Shown here one piece after another: positions 35,468 to 47,300 of a DNA stretch of 64,000 bases. This stretch comes from Cyathus striatus (Eukaryota; Basidiomycota; Agaricomycetes; Agaricales; Nidulariaceae). A program made the translations under genes and the position numbers. The stretch is from NCBI GenBank assembly GCA_025738555.1, contig JAOVFP010000002.1, forward strand, positions 4,464,001 to 4,528,000, read 5' to 3'. How positions within the stretch are numbered: the first letter of the stretch is position 1; each line of letters opens with the position of its first letter. A model generated the notes under the pieces. It did not search any database. It saw only the letters and a list, made by a program, of their open reading frames with translations, and was not told where the DNA came from.

Positions 35468-36298
35468 ATGGCATTTCAGTTCTCAAGGAAAGGTTGTTTC
35501 AAGTGCGGCAATCGTATGTTATTGTAGTTTGCGCCCATTTCCGTTGCTGATTTTGTAACTTTCAATAGTCGGGCATATTGCCGAGAATTGTTCCTCTGAG
35601 CAGCGTCTTTGCTACAATTGTCGACAGCCAGGCCACGAGTCATCTGCATGCCCTTCTCCTCGAACCGTAGCATCTAAGCAGTGTTATTCTTGCGGTGGTG
35701 TTGGTCATATCCAAGGTACTATTCTTTGTTCTCAACGTGCCCAGTTGGCAGTTGATGTTGTTCTGTGCCAGCGGAGTGCCCCAGTCTGAGGGTCCAGCAT
35801 GGTGGAAATCAGAAGTGTTATGTAAGAGCGTTAGTGAATAAACGCTGGTTGAATCCTCAATTGTCGCGTAGAACTGTGGCCGATTTGGACATATAGCCCG
35901 TACTTGCCCCAACGCCGCAGGAGCAGCTGTCGCGGGTCCCAGTTTTGCTTCTCGTGCCCCTCCCCCTGGTAGAGCCTTGAATACTTCAACGTTGCCGCCA
36001 GTGAAGTGTTATCGATGCGGTGGTCCGAATCACTTAGCAAGGTGCGGTTATAATGAATGGTTGGATTTTCTATTCTTATAATTTTGTTGTGGTCAGGGAT
36101 TGTCTGGCTGCTGCTGGAACTACTGTAAGTGATCTCCCTACAGGCCCCTCTGCCGGAAATCCCAACAAGAACAAAACTTGTTATAAATGTCAGCAAGAGG
36201 GTCATGTGAGAGCATAATTCTGGGTTATTTATACATCATAATTGACTGCTATGTAGATCGCTAGAGATTGCCCCGAAAACGCCGAGTTTGCCACTTAA
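35468..36298 (+). CDS. GIS2: CCHC zinc-knuckle nucleic-acid binding protein (Gis2/Byr3/CNBP-like)
   Basis: Six exons (35468-35513, 35569-35715, 35772-35821, 35872-36041, 36097-36205, 36257-36298) give 187 residues. Six CCHC knuckles (C-x2-C-x4-H-x4-C) are read across the junctions: CFKCGNLGHIAENC, CYNCRQPGHESSAC, CYSCGGVGHIQAEC, CYNCGRFGHIARTC, CYRCGGPNHLARDC and CYKCQQEGHIARDC. This is the Gis2/CNBP pattern of cytoplasmic proteins that bind single-stranded, often G-rich RNA and act in translation and stress granules. Yeast Gis2 and fission-yeast Byr3 have seven knuckles, so one fewer is present here. Four of the five introns cut inside or directly next to a knuckle. The frame is unbroken. 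Confidence 0.93.
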
Positions 36299-36647
36299 TG
36301 GATAGGTCTAGTATGTTATTGTACGTTATTACCTACGAGTGTTGTGACTGTTTTCGTTTTGAAGGATGTAATGAAAGTGACTTAAATAGGGAGTTGTGTA
36401 TACGCTGTAAAGAGCATTTAGACTACTATTACAGGTATCGGCATTTTGGTGCACTTGTAACAAGTTATTGTGATTATGTGCTCTGTCAAAAATTGAGTTG
36501 GTGTTTATAACTAATTTCGTAGCATAACACAAGTGTAAATATTATAAGTATAACTTAACTAGTATCATGATACTTATACTTCATGGTTGACTTTGTTGAG
36601 CTCTATTTTCTGAATGCCTATATGGTAATACCTGAAGCTAAGAGTAC
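36299..36647. other. intergenic, Gis2-like to Coq10
   Basis: About 350 bp of AT-rich sequence holding the 3' flank of the zinc-knuckle gene and the Coq10 promoter. No further gene seen. Confidence 0.4.
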
Positions 36648-37356
36648 ATGCTGAAAACTTTTTCACATTTGGGGCCTCATCACCCTCCTTGTCTTAATTG
36701 CAGTGTTGACCGATGCCGACAGTTTTTTGGCCTCTCAGGATCACTGTTTGAACCTCAAACACATCGATACCAAGAGCGCAAAGTTCTTCCGTGAGTTCTT
36801 CCTAGCTGCCTATACAATGTGTGCCAACTGGTAAATCCATCGCAGTTATGGAGCACAGGAATTATACAAAGTTGTAGCAGATGTACACTCATATCCGAAG
36901 TTCATTCCCTATTGTATTGGTTCACGGATTATTACCACCCTGGAGAAGATCAGTCTGCAAGGAACAGTGGTTATGGATGCAGAACTGACCATAGGCTTTC
37001 TTTCCTTCAAGGAAAGCTATGTGAGCAGAGTTACATGTATTCTGTCTGAATCTGTCGAGGTGTGTACTTGTTTCCTCCCAATAGTCTAGTCTCTTACCCC
37101 GATTCAGGCGGTTGGGTCTTCGTCAACACCCCTTTTTAAAACTCTTTCCACTATATGGCGCTTCCAACCCATTGTAACCAATGGTGCTATTCCAGCAGAG
37201 TTGGTGGATAACAAATGCCCTGGCACACATCAAAGTAATTCCACTGTGGTGACTCTTGGTCTAGAGTATGCTCCCACCAATCTGTTACATGCCAGCATTT
37301 CATCTTCCTTCTTTGAGCAAGTCTCGAAGCTGATGGTAAATGCATTTGAGGAATGA
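36648..37356 (+). CDS. COQ10: coenzyme Q-binding protein Coq10 (START-like)
   Basis: Three exons (36648-36790, 36846-37059, 37108-37356) give 201 residues. The N-terminus is basic/hydrophobic enough for a mitochondrial presequence. The START-like domain reads QERKVLPYGAQELYKVVADV, then SYPKFIPYC, then AELTIGFLSFKESYVSRVTC, IWRFQP and SSFFEQVSKLMVNAFEE at the very end. Coq10 is a matrix-side inner-membrane lipid chaperone that binds ubiquinone and supports respiration and CoQ synthesis. All three splice sites are consensus and the frame is clean. It is the last cellular gene before the transposon island. Confidence 0.92.
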
Positions 37357-38091
37357 TGCCTACAATTGTATGGATCCAAGCAATCATAAAATATTTAGGT
37401 CTTTCTACATAAAATACTGAGTTTGTGTTGGATGATTGTAAAAGACCCATATTATAAATGCTGGCCCATTGTGACTAACTTTGTCTAAGTGAACATTTCT
37501 GCTGGAGTATCAAGTACTTATAGTGAAGACCAGAAGTAAAATAATTGGGGGAGCTTGCTGCCCCTACTGTCATTGATCAACAACATCCCTTGCCCTCCCC
37601 CACTATGACACATCACATGACTGGCCCATCGGGTCAAGCATAACCATAAGGCCAGTGTTATAGTACAGGACCCCTGAAATTCCCCTATGAGGTCCCATCC
37701 CAGTCCGCACATTTTGGGGCAAAATTTGACCAATGTGTCAGGACAGTCCGCATATAACTGGCCAATTTTTGACATGGAGGTATGATGAGAAGTCTGCATA
37801 TGGACAGTGGCTGGGAGGAGGTGCTGTGCCCTGTCTGCATACCGTGACTAAGGTGGTGAGATGGCGCTGAAGGCACCGCCGCCCCAAACATATCCATTGA
37901 TGAGACTAAGATTTGAGTGACATAACCTTGTTCCTTGCTGTGAGGGCGCATTAAGGCACATCATGCATGATATTGAGGTTCCTGTCTGATGTTTTGAATT
38001 TTGACATCCTAGTAAATATATGAGCCGCCCATCAGCATTTACAAGCATCAACAGATATACGCACAAATGAATCACAGGAGAAATGATTTCA
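37357..38091. other. start of transposon island, no gene assigned
   Basis: About 730 bp downstream of Coq10. Several open frames exist on the minus strand (e.g. 37518-37799, 37848-38126) but none shows a family motif or credible splice pattern. It may hold decayed upstream exons of the fragment at 38092-38370. Confidence 0.4.
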
Positions 38092-38370
38092 GGAGGAAAA
38101 GAGTCTATCAGCCGAGGAGAGCCCAACTCTGAATGCTACATCACGTCATCAACTCCTGAGGGAAATGAATGTGGTTATGAAAGACATGCAAGAAAAGGGA
38201 ATTTCTTCTACCATTGGCCATGTGCTTCGATGGCAACCAGGACAAACTCTGGGAGTTAATACTACAGAAACAGGAAATGCAACAAACACTGCCAAAGCAG
38301 CCAAAAAATGAGCCAAAGCTGTATGTACTAAGTATACAAAATTAGTAAAAGCTATAATCGATATCTAATG
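38092..38370 (+). pseudogene. decayed exon of unidentified gene
   Basis: After an acceptor-like TTTCAG at 38086-38091, a frame reads EEKSLSAEESPTLN, then MKDMQEKGISSTIGHVLRW and continues to a TGA inside NTAKAAKK-stop-AKAVCTKY. Reading through this single TGA extends the frame about 18 codons to TAATGA. The stop fits a CGA-to-TGA change, as in the gag-protease frame nearby. I do not recognise the family. Its position beside element copies suggests a transposon-related gene relic. Confidence 0.4.
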
Positions 38371-38404
38371 ATATTCACTTAGCTTGTAACAATATGGAAG
38401 AATG

Positions 38405-39804
38405 CTTTCTTGCAGTACTTTCCGCACACCCACCTATACACGTGTACTCCATGTGTAGTACACATTTCCATGTGAAGTCCACATGGAATCCACATATCTG
38501 GAAAAAAGTACACATTTTTCATGTGTAATTCACATGGAACCATGTGGAGTACACATGGATTCCACCTTTCTTATAACTTGATGAAAATAACAGTTGAAAG
38601 GTGTACTTAAGATGTACTTCATGTGTACTTTTATATTGTTTCTTGCTATTCCCACCCTTCACATGTGTCATTCCCCTCTGTTCCCACCCTCCATGTATAT
38701 CATTTCCTGCCATTCTCAAAGTTATTGCAGTTGTCACACTTGTTACATGTTATAACTGTCACAAGTTATCACACTTGTCACAGTGTCATGCTTGTCCCTC
38801 ATGTTACAGTCATCCCACTATGTTACACTTGGTGCACAGTATCATGCTTGATGCACAGTGTCACGCTTAATGCACGGTGTCACACTTGATGCACAGTGTC
38901 ATGCTTGATGCATGGTGTCACGCTTGATGCATGGTGTCATGCTTGATGCATGGTGTCACGCTTGATGCATGGTGTCACGCTTGATGCATGGTGTCACGCT
39001 TGATGCATGGTGTCACACTTGATGCATGGTGTCACGCTTGATGCACTGTGTCACGCTTAACGCCGGTGTCACGCTTGATGCACAGTGTCACACTTGATGC
39101 ACAGTGCCACACTTGATGCACAGTGCCACACTTGACACATGGTGTCACACTTGACACACATACTTGTCACACTCAACACATGGTGTCACACTTGTCACAC
39201 ACCTGTCACACTCAATACATAGTGTCAATACAGTGTTACACTCAATGCACACTTGTCACACTTAACACATACTTGTCATACTCAATACACATTTGTCACA
39301 CATAATGCACAGTGTCACACATGTCCTGTCATGTCACAGTCATCCCACCATGTTGCAGTTGTCACAGTGTGTGACAACTGTGACATGGTGAGACAAGTGT
39401 GACAATGTGATGACTGTGGGAAAAGTGTCATAACTACAAGTGTGACATTGTGACAATCCTTTGTGTCATTATGCTAAAACATTCATTTTTGTTGTGGTAG
39501 TAGTGAGTAAGTGTATTATAAGTAACTACAATGTGTTGTGTACAAGTGTAACTAGTACATGTGTATTCCTTGTGAACTTCACTTTGCAATTCCATGTGGA
39601 ATTTTGATATTTCACCTCTACATGTGCACTACATGTGTACTTCATGTGTACAAAATTTGCAAATTTGAATGGAAATTTGCTGATTTGAATATATTTGAGG
39701 TGGAGTGTAGTACATATGAAGTACATGTGAAGTACACATGTACAGGTGGAATTCACATGTATTCCATGTGTAACAGGGGGCAAGCGTAAAGTGCTCCTTT
39801 CTTG
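38405..39804. mobile_element. hAT-like element copy A, with minisatellite, 8-bp target duplication
   Basis: Element 38413-39796 (about 1.38 kb). The ends are imperfect 13-bp inverted repeats: CAGTACTTTCCGC at the left and GAGCACTTTACGC (reverse complement of the right end). The flanks are the perfect 8-bp direct repeat CTTTCTTG (38405-38412 and 39797-39804). Subterminal regions on both sides are packed with ACATGTGTAC/GTACACATG palindromic motifs. The centre is a tandem array of 19-bp units. Open frames across it are by-products of the repeats. No transposase is present. Confidence 0.8.
38830..39310. repeat. 19-bp minisatellite array in copy A
   Basis: Tandem array of the unit GTGTCACGCTTGATGCATG and variants (TGATGCACAGTGTCACACT and similar), roughly 25 units with drift towards the 3' end. 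The most regular units are at 38890-39040. Confidence 0.85.
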
Positions 39805-39929
39805 AAATACAGACTTCCTGCAGAACTCTGCCTCGCACTGTCAGGCATGATTTTTGATTATATATAATGCATGCAAATGCACTGTATACCACAATTAAAG
39901 AAATTGCACTGTCATGTCACATGACTGAA

Positions 39930-41130
39930 TACTTCACACCATCACATGATACAATACACTACTAATCAAATATACCCAATACCATACATGAACAAACCAA
40001 TACCTTACATGAACAAATAACTTTAAATCACCATTAAACATCATACACATATCAATAATTAATCGCTTGCACAAACAATGCACTAACAAAGGATAATATG
40101 ACACTCTTTCATTGTGTAATTCATCCATTGTATGAAGACAATAAGAGACTATTTATATACAACTCTATTGTTTTCAATCCTATTGTTCATAATAAATGAA
40201 CTGCATTGTACTATTCACCTATTGTTGAAGACAATGAGAAAACTATTTATATACAACTCCATTGTTTTCAATGCTATTGTTCATAACTAATGAACTACAT
40301 TGTGCAATTTACCCATTGTCTGAGGACAATGCAAAAACTATTTATATATGACACTATTGTTCACTACTCCATTGTTATAAAAATGGATTCCTATTGTTCT
40401 TGCCCAGAACAATGTAGCTCTTTATTTAGAACAATGTACTTCATTACACATTGTTCTAACATAAGCTATTGTTCTCTGCTGACTAACCCTCAAATACCAT
40501 TGTCCTGTACAGCCTCAGATCTAAAATCTACACTTGCACACTACTCATTTTGGAGAACAATGTAGGATGGTAGAGTGGGAATTGGATTACTAAGCAGGTT
40601 GGGAAAAGGTATATAAGGAGGACAGTTTGGCAGTAGATAGATAGCTACCCACCCCCCAGTAGTCTCACCCATTTGTCATTAGTCATCAGTTATTAGTACA
40701 GTTTTATCAGCACAGCCAGTCCAGTCAGAAATAGTATCAGTATCAGCAACAGTAAACAGATTAGTAACAGTCACAGTATTAGTCAGAAGTCACAGTCACA
40801 GTCAGAGTAACAGTAACAGAAGCAGAATCAGTCATAGGTCAAGTCTTAAGCAAGTTAAGCATTGATCTATACAATATACACATCAGATATAGCACCAAGT
40901 CTATAGTGTGTATTATACCCCTCTCATTATATTTGTCATTACATACAGCCTTTGCTGTACATTACCCTTCATACCCAGTTTCATACAATTCATACAGCTT
41001 TTGCTGTACAAGATCACCCATTAAATTTCCAAGAATATCCTTGCTAAATATTTCCTGACACTCAGGTGTTGTAACACGAACAAAGTCGATTCCTGTTAGC
41101 ACCTTAGATTAACTTAATCTTTAACGACAA
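39930..41130 (+). promoter_or_regulatory. LTR-like leader of the gag-protease element
   Basis: This segment looks like the promoter/leader of a retroelement. It has about 95-bp direct repeats (40111-40380), paired AGAACAATG/CATTGTTCT motifs (40400-40565), a TATA box TATATAAGG at about 40608, a CAG/AGT-rich leader, and a twice-repeated CATACAGC(C/T)TTTGCTGTAC at about 40943 and 40993. After AACGACA the sequence TGGAGCCCACCGTGAGGG (about 41133-41150) resembles the primer-binding/leader junction of many LTR elements. No second LTR copy was found downstream in the window, so LTR identity remains inference. Confidence 0.45.
40111..40380. repeat. about 95-bp tandem repeats rich in ATTGT/ACAAT
   Basis: Three imperfect units spaced about 94-95 bp apart, each containing ACAATGAGAAAACTATTTATA-like and CATTGTTTTCAAT-like blocks with ATTGT in both orientations. 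They lie about 230-500 bp upstream of the TATATAAGG box. Confidence 0.7.
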
Positions 41131-41332
41131 AGTGGAGCCCACCGTGAGGGAAATATTTTTAGCAGAATATTCTCCTTGGCCACATTATACATTCATAAAT
41201 CATACAACAATTAAACACATTGTTACCTTCCAACTCTATCTATATTAATCACCACTTCTCAACTATAAATAATCTCATCATTCTATAAATAACTTCACAT
41301 AACTTCCCACACTATAAATAATACTACAAGCC

Positions 41333-44300
41333 ATGACTGATAGTTAGTGTTGCCACGGTTTGACTTGAAAACCGTGAACCATACAAGTGGAACCGAAAAA
41401 AGTCGAGCCGAGTCGACAATGTTGACTTCCAGTTCTCATGACCTGACTTCCAGATGAGGTCGACTTGAAGTCAACTTAGTCACTTTAAGTCACACAGAAA
41501 GTCTCGTATATCAGCTTTCCAGTGCAGCCTACCTCGTACGGCGGCATGTTTTGCGTATCAAGTCAATATAGCGCACATTTTAATTGAGAGATAATTTCTA
41601 TGTGATCTTAGCTTTAATTATGGTGTTTTAAGAATATTGTGTTATGAATCATATCTTTACTTTGGTAACTTACTGGTAGGTGCCCGCTACCAAGTGTACA
41701 CACGCAATGTCAGCCCTGTGCGATAAACGCTTATATTCCTTCAACTTTCTCTGCAACAATTGTGACTTTAAACATGAACTATATCACAAAAATCATTGTA
41801 AGTTTCTGCATACATGTATAAAATAGGATATATCATTTATATATTCTTTTAGAGTGAGTTTTACTAGTAAAAATCTCAATAACACCTGATTTATATGTAA
41901 GTCGATGACTTAGTCGCAAGTCAAGTCGAGTGTATGACTCAGGCACAACTCGACTCGACCCTTCTGCTGTCAACTCCATAAAACCGGTAAAAGTCAAACC
42001 AAGTGGAGTGAAGTCGAACCGTGGCAACACTACTGATAGTAAGCCCAAAGATAATGAAGGACCAACCAGTCATAAACATACCAAGAATGACATGCCATTC
42101 AGAGGTATGCGAGGTGCTCCTCGTACATTCAAAGGCGAATACTCTGAAGTTGTACACTTCGTCAGAAATTATGATCGCCTACTAGACATGTACAATGTCA
42201 CAGAAGACAAAGATAAATGTGAACTGATTAAAGAATATGTTTCACCTGCAGTGGAATGATTCATTGATACATCAGACCACATGAAAGATACAGCTTATAG
42301 TTGGAAAGGACTTCGAGAAGAAATCCTAAACTACTATGATGCTGAAAGAGGCAAAGCAGCATATATGCCTGAAGATTTAGTAACATTTGCTACCTATAGT
42401 AGTCATGAACCAATAATGACATTGGATGATTGGAAGAAATATTTTCGTGATTACAAGTCAATTGCAGGATACCTTAAGGACAAGAATCATATTACCTCAG
42501 ATCAATATAATGGATATTTCTGGATGGGAATTCCTGAAGATCTTAGGAACCTTCTAGAAACAAAGTTAGTAGCAGGAGAGCCTACACATGACATGGCTAA
42601 ACCTTGGACTGTTGCAAAGATAACAGAAGCAGCAGAATCACACTTCAAGAGAGGTAAGTTTACTGACTTATTATTTTCAACTAATCGTACAGGAAGACAA
42701 TGGAGAGATATTGATCTTTCTGATTCTGAGTCATCTGATTATGACTCAGACTATGAATGGGAAAGAATTCAGAGGAAGATTAGAGCTCAAAGGCATAAGA
42801 AGGATAGGAAGCATAAGAAAGATTGAGAAAGGAAAGATACTAAAAATCGTACAGTATCTTTACCTGCACCAATTCCACCAGTTGCACCCAGACCTAGTGA
42901 GACAAATAATGGTGTAGCATGTTACCAGGGTAGTCCTGAAGAAATAGAAGAATTAATTCACCAGTTAAATGCAATGTCACTCAATGACAAGTGCTATGCA
43001 GGATTGTACTACAGAGTTTTGACATTAGATAAGACAGGATTTGCTGCCAAATGTATTCGAGAACCTCCTAAGGGTAACATAGTCCAAAGATCATACAGAA
43101 TCCCAGCAGAACAACCTTCAAAGTCACCTGCTACCTTTCCAAACAACATAAATATGTCAAACCCACCCTTTCAATCTGGAATGTCAGCTGAATCTGGAAT
43201 GTGTTATGGGTGTGGGAAAAGTGGACATATGATGAGAGATTGTCCAAAGTTAGCAGACTTCATACAGAAGGGTATCATTAAATGGGATAGCTATGGACGT
43301 AAATATACATTAGGAGATGGAACCAGAATCTACCGTAAACCTGGGGAATCCTTATACCAAGCAGTCACACATTACTTAACACCTTCAAGTAATTTCATTT
43401 CAATCTCATCTGACGTAGAATCATATTATGACAATTTGCAATCACATCATTACACTATTACTGAATCAGACATAGACCATTCTGATTGGGATGATGAGTC
43501 ACAACATGTATCTAGATCACAATATGGATCTTACCTCATTGATCCTAATTCAGACACAGATGATGAAGATGAACCTATGTATGTGTTTGCTGCACCAGAG
43601 GATTGTCAACCCGGACAAGTTGCGCCATTAGTACGTGTATTTCCGGCTGAAAGAACAATGAAGTCAAATAAGAATCCCCGGAAATTAATATTTGATGGAG
43701 TCGAAGTACCACGTAAACCCTATGGAAAACCAAACCAAGATCCTGAAAGGAAAACATCAGCTAAGCCATTGACTAAGCAAGATCAATGGGAAGCCAGACC
43801 TCTTGGACAGAAACCAATATCTCAAGCTCCATTTGCCACTCAAGATCACTTGGATCAGAAACCAAAAGTAAGATTTGAGCTTCGTAAAGGCGAACCCACA
43901 TTTCGGAACCATCCCCAACAACATAATGGTGTTCAGTCCAAGGGAAAAGAAACAACTGCGCACAACATTGAAATGGCATCTCCAGAGGAAACTCCAGGGG
44001 AAGGAAAATATATCCCAGTTGATGCAAGGAAGACTAGTTGGAAAGAAAGAATTGTGGAGAACAGTAAGAAAACAATTCGCCCAGCTCCTCTTAAAGAAGA
44101 AGCTAAGCCTGCCAAAAATGTTGGGCGTCAAAGTGAGCTGTCATCACAAACAGACCCCAGATCAGTTGTAGAATCGATTCTAAACACAGATGTGGTATTA
44201 CCGCTTAAAACCATATTAGGTACTTCCAAAGAAGTAGCCTATAATTTACAAGAACGTCTTAAGGTTAAAAATGCCACTGCACCCACAAACACAAATAAAG

Positions 44301-47300
44301 CATCTCATTACATACATGAACGATCTTACCCCTATTCCATGGTAGCTACTACTGATTTGAGAAGTGAAGGCCCTTTAATCAAAATTAAACTTTACCATGG
44401 TGGAAAAGAAGTTAAAGCTGTAATTGATACTGGATCTCAATTAAATATTATTAATGAACAGCTAGCAAATGAACTTGTTCGTATGCCAATGGATGTTACT
44501 CAGTCCATCACCATGACAGATGCAAATGGTGGTGAAGGAAGATTAAATGGACTTATAGAGAATGTAGAATTATCTAGTGGAGGATTAACCACTAGAGCAA
44601 ATCTATATGTCAAAGAAGGAACACCCTTTGAAGTATTACTAGGAAGACCATGGCAAAGAGATTATAGAGTGTCAATTGAAGAATGTAATGAAGGCACTTA
44701 CATACATATTACTGACCCCAGTCCTGGTGGTAAACAATATAAATTATGTGCCTTACAAGAAGAAGATTATTCAAGAAAAATAAATAGAAAGACTTTTTAT
44801 ACTTCTATAACCCAAGAAACAGCTGAACAGTCAGTCATAGGCTCGAATAGCCTATTACTAAGCAATATTACATCAGCTGATGATGTCAGAAATAATAATT
44901 TCGGAAATAATCATGATTTTACTAATATTTCTGAAAGCAGACAAGCTTTACACAGCAGTAGTACTAATCCAAACAATTCTCAGAATTGGAACAATGCAGA
45001 AAGTAATACAAACATGGATAGAAGCACTAATGCAAATAATTATATGTATTGGCAAAATGGAAATAATATTCAGGATATTTTAAACTTCAATAGAAACAAT
45101 GGAAACATCTCTGAATACTGTGATTTTTCGGTGACATTGAAGGACAATGGGCACAATGGAAATTACCCAATGCATTCCCACCCCATTGTTGAAATTAATC
45201 AGGATTTAAATCGCTTTTCCCAGGGAAATAACGAAATTAATGCGGAATTAAAGAGTAATTTCCATGGGACAATCAAAATTAACTCATCTATTGATCCCAG
45301 ACAAAGGTATTCAAGTAAAGAAAAGGAAATTACATTGTCTAGCACTTCGCAAAATTTTGTAGTTGAAAGTGAGGAAGGGAAAGAGTATAAAAGACTTCAA
45401 AAATGCGCACCAAACTATACAGAAATCTATCACACAGCACTTGATCTACACTCTGCAGACATCACTTTCCTCCCACCCACTATGCCAGTCATTTTGATCA
45501 ATGACGACCCCATGCTTCTTGGAAATGGAAGCGCTACCAAGGCATTTGGTCCTATTGATGGAGTTGTCAGAGCGCGAACACCCAAGGAATTGGTTCATGC
45601 GAGTGTCTCGGCTATTAAAGATTGATTAGATAAGGGAGAACCCGAATTTCTTCGGCCTGGAACACTCACTACAGGCTCTACAGTTTATTTAGGTTGCAGA
45701 CTTGATTTATCCTCACACCCTATTGAGGAACTTGTAGCACTGGATGCTACTCTAGTTCATAATAGTCATACTGGTTTGTTAGGAGGATTGAGAGGACATG
45801 CTCATATTACATTTTATCCTGATGCAGAATTCGAAGGACAAGCCGGACCGTGGGAACTTCGGCTTCCCTGTGATCGAGATAAGCAGTTTGCTGCAATCGC
45901 TCATTATTATGGGCAGCAAGATGAATGCCACCCTTTTGACGATCCTTCTTTCCATCCATCTCTAGTACCTGCTTGCTTCGATGCCAACCGCTCAGTTTTA
46001 ATTCCCGATTTTCCGGACAACCGTGTCGCATCAAGTAACAAGAAACTAGACAGTGAGATCACCCATTCTGATCCTGCTAACATCTTTGCAGATCACTTAG
46101 CTACACTGCTCAATCATGATCGTAATGGAGTAGTGCCTATACTCAGCAAGATCGCTTCAAGAGATATTCAGTATTTATCTCACATCGAGTTCAAATTTTT
46201 ACAACGAATCGGAGATGTTGTCTTGAAAAAGACAGAAATGTGGGATACAGATGGTATTCCTTTACCCGAGGACTTAGTTTGGAGAAATGGGACTCGTACT
46301 GACTGTTATGGTACGTCTCATACAGTGTATCCTGATATTGAATGTATTTTTGCACTGGCACAAAAGACTTGGCCCTAGGAGATGGAAGGAGTATCTCCCC
46401 CTTCTATCACTCCTGCACACCCTGCTACCATGTACTTCAATCTTCCATTTAATTTCAACGATGTAGAAATCGTCTCAACCTCTCCTTATTCGCCTATTAC
46501 CAACCTCTCATATACCACTGGCTCGAATAACAATGTGGATGAACTCAATTCATCCATTTATGGCTCATCTTCGTCCTCGTCTTCATCCTCTGAGGCAGCA
46601 GGCCTGCCTACACCTCCCCCTTCACCTGTAATTTGCTCTCAGCCACCTCACACACCTGTTACTATCAAGAAACCACTCCATTTTTTTATGTCAAGCATGG
46701 AGGAATATATTAACAAGTCCTCAGAGGAAGAATCGGAGTCTACTTCAGAGGGAGACTCAAATTTCGAGGTATACGACTACCCGCTTCTTTTTACTCCCCC
46801 TGGATTCACAGGACGATCCATACCCGTTATACCAGGCATTAAACCCACAGGCGACACCTCAATGGAAGAATCCCCTTCCTTAACTCATCCATTACCCATT
46901 TCTTTGACACTGGCTCTCACTGTAATGGATACATCGTCAATTACACAATCTCTCGATTCCGAAGTACCTCAGACACCTCCCAATGTGCCGCTTGTCACAA
47001 ATGTTCCTCTTCCAACTTGGCTGCAGTCTCCAGAGGCTTTATTCATGACGCCAATCGGTTCTATTCCCCCACCTGTTATTCCCATCGACAACCCGTTCTT
47101 ATCCTCCTTATATTCACCTCCTATTAACCAGACACAACCTCTGTACATTCCAGTCCCAAATATTACTCAAACCTCGAATTTTACTTTGAATCGACCTCCC
47201 ACACCTTTTCCAAAGCCGAGGTATGCTATGCCTCGTCATATGAGCTCACCTTCATCGTCAACATTGCTGGACAACGTCGACACATTATTTAACTCTTTCA

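Noticed and set aside
38601..39305. Several overlapping open frames of 60-90 codons (and their mirror images at 48803-49910).
   Set aside because: They arise from the 19-bp repeat and its flanks, occur in several frames, and lack starts or motifs of real genes.
38830..39310. CRISPR-like array of regular short repeats.
   Set aside because: The units are contiguous with no unique spacers, the organism is a eukaryote and the array lies inside a transposon.
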